A DNA stretch of 9,682 nucleotides from Gemmatimonadaceae bacterium (GTDB lineage: Bacteria > Gemmatimonadota > Gemmatimonadetes > Gemmatimonadales > Gemmatimonadaceae): assembly GCA_025451425.1 (NCBI GenBank), contig JANWKK010000264.1, positions 1 to 9,682 on the forward strand, written 5' to 3'. Position numbers and translations under genes: made by a program. Every line of letters begins with the position of its first letter. Position 1 is the first letter of the stretch. The notes beneath the pieces were generated by a model. That model searched no databases. It saw only the letters and a program-made list of their open reading frames with translations, and was not told the DNA's origin. Shown in pieces: positions 1 through 9,682 of this stretch.

Positions 1-1942
<1,942 letters not shown>

Positions 1943-2003
1943 ACAGGCTGCCTGGCGGCCGAGTTTGCCATGTCGATCTTGTGTAGTCACTTGCGTGATG
2001 ATC

Positions 2004-2039
2004 AAAGAGGGCGCTTCCGGCGTGGGAGCGCCCTCTTTT
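2004..2039 (+). terminator. Intrinsic terminator after gyrB
   Basis: A perfect 12-bp inverted repeat, AAAGAGGGCGCT (2004-2015) with AGCGCCCTCTTT (2027-2038), ends in a short run of four T (2036-2039). The loop can be closed further by a T-G and two C-G pairs, leaving a 5-nt loop. The position 62 nt after the gyrB stop fits Rho-independent termination of gyrB. The T tract is short, but the stem is strong. Confidence 0.85.
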
Positions 2040-2135
2040 ATCGCTCATGCGCGATTGATTCGTAAAGCGCGCAGGTCGCATCGACCCTATTTACCGCGAC
2101 GCAGCGAATCGCTCCGACAGCCGCATCCCAGATCA

Positions 2136-2163
2136 TTCCGCCGCTTCACGCCCACCGTATACT
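2136..2163 (+). promoter_or_regulatory. Possible promoter of the DUF4402-chaperone unit
   Basis: TATACT at 2158-2163 matches the sigma-70 -10 consensus at 5 of 6 positions. The best -35 at usual spacing is only TTCCGC (2136-2141, 16-nt spacer), a poor match. A promoter must lie somewhere between the gyrB terminator and the gene start at 2214, so the location is reasonable, but the motif alone is weak. Confidence 0.25.
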
Positions 2164-2201
2164 CGGCGCGTACAACTCACCCAACGCGCCGCACTCGCGG
2201 C

Positions 2202-2206
2202 AGGAG
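2202..2206 (+). promoter_or_regulatory. Ribosome binding site of the DUF4402 gene
   Basis: AGGAG lies 7 nt before the ATG at 2214. It decides the start: the reading frame stays open upstream as far as 1965, but only the 2214 ATG has a Shine-Dalgarno sequence and opens directly into a signal peptide. Confidence 0.8.
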
Positions 2207-2213
2207 TGTCAAC

Positions 2214-2750
2214 ATGCAGACCGTAATTCGCCGAATGTGGCTCGCCGCACAACTTGCACTTGTCACAGTGATCGCCACTCCGGCACAGGCCCAAACGACA
2301 GCGTCTGGATCGATGGCAATCAACGCCGTGGTCGTTTGCCCGCTCGCTCTCGTTGTCTCGCGACCGCTCGACTTCGGGCGACTGCTTACTTCCACGACAA
2401 AGACCATCGCGCCGACCGCGGCAACCAGCGGCCACTTCGAAATTATCGGTCAGGGCGGATCCGCGGTAACAGTAACGCTTTCCATGCCATCGCAACTCAA
2501 CCCGAGCGCCGGCAGCAATCTTCCGATCACCGGGTGGACATACGTAACCAGTAGCAGTCCCGCGCTCGGCGGAACCGCGGTATCGTTCACCTCAGGAGCG
2601 AGCGACCCGATTCCGGTCTCGTTCGAGACGTTCAATGGCAGCACGAAGATTTATTTCGGCATTGGTGCCACCGTCACCGCATCTGCGATTCAGCCCACCA
2701 CTACGTACAGCGGCACGGGCCAGATTACCGCGGCTTACGCCGACCTGTGA
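2214..2750 (+). CDS. Secreted DUF4402 domain protein (putative pilin/surface subunit)
   Basis: The protein has 178 residues. The N-terminus is a clear Sec signal peptide: RR at 6-7, a hydrophobic stretch at about 8-22, and a likely cleavage site after AQA at residue 26. The mature part is rich in Gly, Ser, Thr and Ala, with alternating hydrophobic residues. It carries the DUF4402 pattern: an N-terminal strand (SMAINAVVVCPLAL), then PLDFGRLL, a central GGSAVTVTL strand, and a C-terminal YSGTGQITAAY strand. DUF4402 proteins are all-beta exported proteins often encoded beside PapD-like chaperones and are thought to include pilin-like subunits. The next gene here encodes such a chaperone and overlaps this one by 4 nt (GTGA). 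Only one Cys (residue 42) is left in the mature protein, so no intrachain disulfide is possible. The family call is by pattern recognition; the role as a fibre subunit is inference. Confidence 0.75.
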   Translation: MQTVIRRMWLAAQLALVTVIATPAQAQTTASGSMAINAVVVCPLALVVSRPLDFGRLLTSTTKTIAPTAATSGHFEIIGQGGSAVTVTLSMPSQLNPSAGSNLPITGWTYVTSSSPALGGTAVSFTSGASDPIPVSFETFNGSTKIYFGIGATVTASAIQPTTTYSGTGQITAAYADL

Positions 2751-3610
2751 AGTTGCGTCGCGTCTCTGTCCGCGCTGCACGAACGGGGGTAGCGTGGTGC
2801 GCACTTGGTCGCATTGCCGGTGCCCAGGTTGCCGGGATCGGCGTCGATCCCCACATGGTCGTGCTGACTCCCGCGCGTCCGGCCGCGGCCATTACTGTGC
2901 TGAACCCGCACGCAACGCGTGCGGAGTTCAGCGTGGACCTGCGATTTGGGTTCGCTACTACAGATTCCGCGGGTCGCCTGCGCGTCGAACTTCGTGATGG
3001 ACCTGACAGCGCGAGCGCAGCCGACTGGATAGTGCCATACCCGCGCCGTTTCACACTGCGCGGCGGCGGCAGTCGGACAGTCCGCCTCATGGCGCGGCCT
3101 CCAGCCGTTCTGCCCGACGGAGAATTCTGGGCCCGGATTACCGTGCATGCGCGCGACGACGGAACTCCTGCGCTGGTGGACACATCGGATTCGGCAACGT
3201 CGCGGGTGCGAATCGCAATGGAAACGGCTACGGTGCTCCCGGCATTCTTCCGCAAGGGAGCAGTATCGACCGGAGTGATAATAAGCGACGCTGATGCTGT
3301 TACGCGCGACGACGCAATTGACGTGAGTGCAACGCTCACGCGGACCGGCAATGGCGCCTTCATTGGTATTGCACACATTATCGTGCATGATTCCGCTGGC
3401 CATACGGTCGCAAGCGCAGATCGGCAACTCGCCGTCTATCGTTCGATGAGACCCCGATGGACGCTTGCCTTACCGCCGGATGCGTGCTCGAATGGCTGCT
3501 CCGTGGCTATTCGGCTAGCCACCGATCGGCATGATGTTCCACGCAGTTTGCTGCTTCACGCGGATCCGGCCGAAACGGTGGTTGCGGCGCGTCGCGAGAG
3601 CGTCCCGTGA
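2747..3610 (+). CDS. PapD-like periplasmic fimbrial chaperone
   Basis: The protein has 287 residues and starts at a GTG that overlaps the previous stop codon (GTGA). No Shine-Dalgarno sequence precedes it, so translation is probably coupled to the DUF4402 gene. A basic N-terminus and a short hydrophobic stretch (TGVAWCALG) ending near AGA|QV suggest a weak signal peptide. The first Ig-like domain follows the chaperone pattern: VDPHMVVLTPARPAAAITVLN, then WIVPYPRRFTLRGGGSRTVRL, then LPDGEFWARITVHA, the last resembling the LPDGEYR segment of the PapD/COG3121 family. The C-terminal half is less recognisable and holds a Cys pair (PDACSNGCS) near the end. The length exceeds the usual 230-250 residues. 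Such chaperones cap pilin subunits by donor-strand complementation before handing them to an outer-membrane usher, but no usher gene is in this window. The gene ends 9 nt from the convergent phosphorylase gene with no obvious terminator between them. Confidence 0.65.
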   Translation: MKLRRVSVRAARTGVAWCALGRIAGAQVAGIGVDPHMVVLTPARPAAAITVLNPHATRAEFSVDLRFGFATTDSAGRLRVELRDGPDSASAADWIVPYPRRFTLRGGGSRTVRLMARPPAVLPDGEFWARITVHARDDGTPALVDTSDSATSRVRIAMETATVLPAFFRKGAVSTGVIISDADAVTRDDAIDVSATLTRTGNGAFIGIAHIIVHDSAGHTVASADRQLAVYRSMRPRWTLALPPDACSNGCSVAIRLATDRHDVPRSLLLHADPAETVVAARRESVP

Positions 3611-3619
3611 GAACTAGCA

Positions 3620-4945
3620 CTAGAGTCGCTCTACCGAACCAGAGCTTATTCGATGCGACACGAGTGGCAGCACATCCACGACCTCGTCACCGATTCCGAT
3701 CGCTTCGTCGAGCACTCGTCGTGCGGTCGCGGCCCCCGATTCGTCAGCGGCGTGAATGATCGCGAGTGTGTCACCCGCTTTTACGGTAACGTTTGGCTTG
3801 ACGCGTATGTCGAAACCGACCGCCGGATCGATCACGTCCGCCATCGTCCGCCTGCCTCCGCCAAGCTCAACTATCCCATGCCCGATCGTACGCGGAGTCA
3901 CATGCTGCACGATCCCATCGCGCGCGGCCAGGTAGTCGACCCTGATCGGAGCTTGCGGGAGAAGTGTGACATCGTCGACCACCCGAGGATCCCCGCCCTG
4001 TGCGGCGACAATCGCGCGAAACCGATCGGCAGCGCGTCCGCTCTCGATCGCATCGTACATGCGGCTTTTTGCCTCTTCCCGAGTGGATACCACTCCTGCG
4101 AGCATCAGCATTTCGGCACCAAGGGCGTACGTAACAGTCGCCAAGTCAGGCGGCGCATTGCCGTGCAGAAACTCGATCGACTCCCTCACCTCGAGCGCGT
4201 TGCCGCACGTGTCGCCGAGTGGCCGGTCCATTGCGGTGACCAGCGCCACCACCGGGCAACCGCGGTCCGCGCCTAGCTCTATCATCGTCTTCGCCAACTC
4301 GATACCCCGATCCAACTCGGGGAGAAAGGCACCGCTTCCGCACTTGATGTCCAGAACGAGGCCGGTGAGCCCTTCGGCGAGTTTCTTGCTCATGATGCTA
4401 GCCGAGATGAGCGGAATCGCCTCAACCGTTCCCGTTGCATCTCTCAACGCATACAACTTCCTGTCCGCCGGTGCGATCTCGCCGGTTTGTCCGATGAGTG
4501 CACAGCCAATTCGGGTGAGCTGAGCGATTGCAGCGGTGAGCGTAAGATCGGCGCGAAATCCTGGGATCGATTCCAGCTTGTCGAGCGTGCCACCGGTGTG
4601 ACCAAGTCCGCGACCGGACATCATCGGGACCGCGACGCCGAGCTCCGCAATCAGCGGCGCAAGAATCAGTGATACCTTGTCACCCACTCCACCTGTCGAG
4701 TGTTTATCGATCCGTGCGAGTTCTATTGCAGAAAGGTCGAGCGTCGAGCCGCTACTCAGCATTGCATCTGTCAGCGCGTTAGTTTCCTCTCGCGTCATGC
4801 CGCGAAAGTAAACAGCCATGAGTAATGCCGCGAGTTGATAGTCAGGCACGTCACCGACGGAGTAGGCGTGAATCAATTCGCGCCACTCCCCTGAAGTCAG
4901 TTTTCCGCCGTCGCGTTTCCGCTCGATCAGCCGTGGAACAATCAT
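3620..4945 (-). CDS. deoA: Thymidine / pyrimidine-nucleoside phosphorylase
   Basis: The protein has 441 residues, the normal size for the family. It catalyses reversible phosphorolysis of thymidine, deoxyuridine and perhaps uridine to the free base and (deoxy)ribose-1-phosphate, in cytoplasmic nucleoside salvage. An N-terminal helical domain starts MIVPRLIERKRDGG. The phosphate-binding KHSTGGVGDK is at 81-90 and the family signature SGRGLGHTGGTLDKLE at 110-125. The base-binding Arg168, Ser183 and Lys187 lie in LRDATGTVEAIPLISASIMS, and the C-terminal alpha/beta domain includes VKPNVTVKAGDTLAIIHA. The GVGDKVSLILAP stretch resembles the animal enzyme more than that of E. coli. The frame runs upstream to 5191, but family proteins begin at this ATG and the upstream part is antisense to the TPR gene. 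No Shine-Dalgarno sequence precedes the ATG. Substrate preference (deoA versus pdp) cannot be decided here. Confidence 0.93.
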   Translation of the reverse strand: MIVPRLIERKRDGGKLTSGEWRELIHAYSVGDVPDYQLAALLMAVYFRGMTREETNALTDAMLSSGSTLDLSAIELARIDKHSTGGVGDKVSLILAPLIAELGVAVPMMSGRGLGHTGGTLDKLESIPGFRADLTLTAAIAQLTRIGCALIGQTGEIAPADRKLYALRDATGTVEAIPLISASIMSKKLAEGLTGLVLDIKCGSGAFLPELDRGIELAKTMIELGADRGCPVVALVTAMDRPLGDTCGNALEVRESIEFLHGNAPPDLATVTYALGAEMLMLAGVVSTREEAKSRMYDAIESGRAADRFRAIVAAQGGDPRVVDDVTLLPQAPIRVDYLAARDGIVQHVTPRTIGHGIVELGGGRRTMADVIDPAVGFDIRVKPNVTVKAGDTLAIIHAADESGAATARRVLDEAIGIGDEVVDVLPLVSHRISSGSVERL

Positions 4946-4975
4946 TGGGGTATTTGGACCAACGTTCACATCCTT

Positions 4976-4980
4976 GGAGA
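4976..4980 (+). promoter_or_regulatory. Ribosome binding site of the TPR gene
   Basis: GGAGA lies 8 nt before the ATG at 4989. It supports that start over an in-frame TTG at 4974, which would place the ribosome binding site inside the gene and add five residues in front of the signal peptide. Confidence 0.7.
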
Positions 4981-4988
4981 ATCCAGCG

Positions 4989-5783
4989 ATGAATCGAAAC
5001 TTCTTGATCGCGACCGCGATTGCAACCGCCAGCGCGATCACCCTCGCAATTCCCATGTCGCCGCTTGCTGCGCAGGTCGGCGCACAATCGGCTTCCGATT
5101 GGATAGCGAAAGGTGATGCGGCATACACCACGCGCAACGCATCCGAAGCAATCGCCGCATACGAGAAGGCAATCGCGCTGGATCCGAACAACTACGAAGC
5201 CCTGTGGCGGGATTCCCGCTCACAGGTCGACCTGGCCTCCGCCGAACCGGATGGCGACAAGCGAACCGCGATGTACACGAGCGCGCAGGCGCATGCCGCT
5301 CACGCTGTCGAAGTTAATCCCAACGGTGCCGACGGACATTTTGTCCTCGCGGAATCACTCGGACGGATGGCACTGACCCTGGGCGCCCGCGACAAGGTGA
5401 AGTACGCTGGACGGGTCCGGGACCAGGCACTCGCCTGCCTCAAGGTCGAGCCGACGCATGCGGGCTGCCTTCACGTAATGGGCGTGTGGAATGCCGAAGT
5501 GATGCGTCTAAGCGGTTTCACGCGCATGATCGCCAAGAATTTTCTTGGCGGTGACGTGTTTGGCGAGGCGAGCTGGGCAAATGCGCGACGCTACCTGGAG
5601 GAGGCCGTGACCAACGACCCGCGCCGGATTGTTCATCGGCTGGACCTCGCGAAGGTGTACCGGGACATGGGGTTGAAGTCGGCTGCCAGGACCGAGTTCG
5701 AGGCGGTCGTATCGGGAGAGCTGATTGACTACAACGACCCCACCTACAAGGCAGAGGCCGCGGCGGCGCTCAAGCGACTCTAG
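4989..5783 (+). CDS. Exported TPR protein, RMDN-like
   Basis: The protein has 264 residues. A signal peptide spans residues 1 to about 28 (hydrophobic core LIATAIATASAITLAI, cleavage after LAA). A tetratricopeptide repeat follows at about 36-69 (WIAKGDAAYTTRNASEAIAA through AIALDPNNYEALW), then further helical repeats. ALWRDSRSQVDLA, HVMGVWNAEVMRLSGFTRM, the FLGGDVFGEASW segment and DLAKVYRDMGLKSAA resemble the eukaryotic regulator of microtubule dynamics (RMDN) family and its bacterial relatives. That resemblance is from memory and would need a profile search. The role is probably a periplasmic or cell-surface scaffold; no catalytic motif is visible. It is divergent from the phosphorylase gene with only 43 nt between start codons. 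Two Cys (in ALACLKVEPTHAGCLHV) sit close together and could form a disulfide after export. Confidence 0.75.
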   Translation: MNRNFLIATAIATASAITLAIPMSPLAAQVGAQSASDWIAKGDAAYTTRNASEAIAAYEKAIALDPNNYEALWRDSRSQVDLASAEPDGDKRTAMYTSAQAHAAHAVEVNPNGADGHFVLAESLGRMALTLGARDKVKYAGRVRDQALACLKVEPTHAGCLHVMGVWNAEVMRLSGFTRMIAKNFLGGDVFGEASWANARRYLEEAVTNDPRRIVHRLDLAKVYRDMGLKSAARTEFEAVVSGELIDYNDPTYKAEAAAALKRL

Positions 5784-5854
5784 TCGATTCCCGTTGTTTG
5801 CTCGGTTCGGTAACGTGGCGGCCTGACCGATGGTCCGAGGAGCTATCCGTAAAG

Positions 5855-6232
5855 TCAGAGCGTATCCGTCGTTCCTGACGAGCGGAGCCGATTTCTTCCG
5901 AACCGGGCCGCGTCCCGGAATTCCTCACCGAGCCTTTCCCATGAGCTCTTCCGCCACGGCCGGCGACGTCGGAGCTCCTGGCTGAGGGCCAGCCGGGTGT
6001 GCTCGCCTGACTGCGGCGCGACCAGCAAGGCGAGTCCCGCACCGAGAACCAGGCCGGCGGCGAGGCCGGCGCTTATAAGAGCGATCGCGCGCCAGTCAGC
6101 TTCACGCGAAAATGGCTTTCCCCGTGGCTTTTGGATCGGCGCCGACTCGCGCCTGGACAGGCGTTTCTCAGCCCATGATCGGCGAGTTCTTACGCCAACT
6201 GTTTCGTCGGGAGTATCGTGGATTGTTTCCAT
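5855..6232 (-). CDS. Small YtxH-like single-pass membrane protein
   Basis: The protein has 125 residues. A basic, probably cytoplasmic N-terminal part (Arg/Lys-rich, residues 15-48) is followed by one Gly/Ala/Leu-rich membrane segment at about 49-71. Directly after it comes APQSGEHTR (72-80), the characteristic follow-on of YtxH-domain proteins (canonically APxSGxxTR). The rest is a highly charged tail (QELRRRRPWRKSSWERLGEE). YtxH proteins are small, often stress-associated membrane proteins of uncertain function. The start is the ATG at 6232, preceded by a weak AGG about 6 nt upstream. The gene is convergent with the TPR gene (71-nt gap) and divergent from the receiver gene (71-nt gap). The membrane segment and following motif make a real gene likely even though the protein is short; its function is unknown. 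Confidence 0.7.
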   Translation of the reverse strand: METIHDTPDETVGVRTRRSWAEKRLSRRESAPIQKPRGKPFSREADWRAIALISAGLAAGLVLGAGLALLVAPQSGEHTRLALSQELRRRRPWRKSSWERLGEEFRDAARFGRNRLRSSGTTDTL

Positions 6233-6295
6233 AGCGACCTGTGTGAACTGAAGCTGGTAAGAATCTTGCGCAGACAGTCGTGCAATACCCGTGCG

Positions 6296-6300
6296 AGGAG
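6296..6300 (+). promoter_or_regulatory. Ribosome binding site of the receiver gene, unusually close
   Basis: AGGAG ends only 3 nt before the ATG at 6304, closer than the usual 5-9 nt. An in-frame TGA sits immediately before the ATG (6301-6303), so the start cannot lie upstream. The next in-frame alternative, GTG at codon 8, would cut the first beta strand of the receiver. Confidence 0.55.
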
Positions 6301-6303
6301 TGA

Positions 6304-6682
6304 ATGAGCGAGTCTGGCAAGTTAGTGTTGCTCGTGGAAGACAACGAGGACAACCGTATCGTCTATTCGACGATTCTCAAGCATTTCGGCTATAGCGTCA
6401 TCGAGGCTCTTAACGGCGAGGAGGGCATAGCGAAAGCCCGTGCCCAACAGCCGGATTTGATCCTGATGGATATTTCCATTCCCGTGATCGACGGCTGGGA
6501 GGCTACCCAGGTGCTCAAGCATGACCCGGCAACAAGGCACATTCCAATCATTGCGCTGACTGCACACGCCCTGGCCTCCGACAGGGAGAAGGCCATGGAA
6601 GTGGGATGCGATGGCTACCTGGCCAAGCCATGTGAGCCGCGCGCCGTTGTCGCCGAGGTGCAGCGATTCCTGGGTAGTCCAG

Positions 6683-6693
<11 letters not shown>
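6304..6693 (+). CDS. DivK-like single-domain response regulator
   Basis: This 129-residue protein is a stand-alone CheY-like receiver that accepts phosphate from a histidine kinase or phosphotransfer protein. All key residues are present: acidic pair Glu12-Asp13 (LLVEDNEDNR), phospho-acceptor Asp56 (LILMDISIPVIDGWE), Thr86 (IIALTAHA) and Lys108 (LAKPC). There is no output domain, so it acts through protein-protein contacts. The pattern LxVEDNxxN, LILMDIxxPxIxG, HIPIxAxTAxA and GCxxYxxKP is close to Caulobacter DivK. The next gene encodes a receiver-GGDEF protein and overlaps this one by 11 nt, as in the divK-pleD order of Alphaproteobacteria. Calling it divK itself would go beyond the evidence, since many unrelated bacteria have such receivers (sometimes annotated as polar-differentiation regulators). 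No cognate kinase is in the window. Confidence 0.92.

Positions 6694-9682
<2,989 letters not shown>

Noticed and set aside
1965..2213. N-terminal extension of the DUF4402 gene from an upstream ATG
   Set aside because: It would translate through the gyrB terminator, and it puts 83 Arg-rich residues in front of a clear signal peptide that has its own ribosome binding site.
2725..3427. Two overlapping open frames on the minus strand (217 and 230 codons) opposite the chaperone gene
   Set aside because: Both products are Arg/Ser/Ala- or Cys/His-rich with no recognisable fold, while the plus-strand frame has a signal-like N-terminus, an Ig-like chaperone pattern and coupling to the upstream gene.
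3621..3633. TAGAG/CTCTA hairpin between the chaperone and phosphorylase ends
   Set aside because: The stem is 5 bp with a three-base loop and no T tract, and it lies in phosphorylase codons; too weak to call a terminator.
3966..4523. Open frame on the plus strand antisense to the phosphorylase gene
   Set aside because: The opposite strand encodes the full set of phosphorylase motifs here; this product is Ser/Ala/Pro-rich without motifs.
4946..5191. N-terminal extension of the phosphorylase by 82 residues
   Set aside because: Family members begin at the MIVPRLIERKR segment; the extra stretch is the reverse complement of the TPR gene's signal peptide and first repeat.
6040..6075. Tandem AGGCCGGCGGCG-like repeats
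   Set aside because: They encode the Ala/Gly/Leu-rich membrane helix of the YtxH-like protein on the minus strand, which explains the repetitiveness.
6611..6682. Upstream start for the diguanylate cyclase
   Set aside because: It would add 24 residues read from another frame of the conserved receiver C-terminus; the receiver fold starts right after the ATG at 6683.

Overview
The window looks like a chromosomal segment from a free-living, GC-rich (by eye about 60% G+C) Gram-negative-type bacterium. The secreted pilin-like/chaperone pair implies an outer-membrane cell plan. The mix of a short-form GyrB, a pyrimidine phosphorylase whose phosphate-loop region resembles the animal enzyme, a secreted RMDN-like TPR protein, a YtxH-like protein and a LigA with a variant motif V would fit Gemmatimonadota. 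That placement is an inference from memory of such genomes, not something the sequence proves. No phage, IS, CRISPR, tRNA or rRNA signal was seen.

Layout: (1) 1-1942, gyrB on +, missing only its extreme N-terminus, closed by a strong intrinsic terminator (2004-2039). (2) 2214-3610, a two-gene unit on +: a secreted DUF4402 protein and, overlapping it by GTGA, a PapD-like periplasmic chaperone. No usher or second pilin is present. (3) 3620-4945 on -, a thymidine/pyrimidine-nucleoside phosphorylase (deoA/pdp type), convergent with the chaperone (9-nt gap). It is divergent from (4) 4989-5783 on +, a secreted TPR protein resembling the RMDN family, with only 43 nt between the two start codons. (5) 5855-6232 on -, a small single-pass YtxH-like membrane protein. 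(6) 6304-9682 on +, three overlapping genes: a DivK-like single-domain receiver, a REC-GGDEF diguanylate cyclase overlapping it by 11 nt, and ligA (NAD+-dependent DNA ligase) overlapping the cyclase by 44 nt and running off the right edge inside its BRCT domain.

Functionally the window mixes housekeeping DNA metabolism (GyrB, LigA), nucleoside salvage, surface/periplasmic proteins and a compact c-di-GMP signalling pair. The receiver plus receiver-cyclase order recalls divK-pleD of Alphaproteobacteria, and translational coupling would tie ligA to it. All intergenic gaps are under 300 nt; the largest (1943-2213) holds the gyrB terminator and presumably the promoter of the DUF4402 unit.

No clearly undescribed system is evident. 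The best candidates for a second look are the receiver/cyclase/ligA overlap cluster, the usher-less DUF4402-chaperone pair, and the RMDN-like exported TPR protein.
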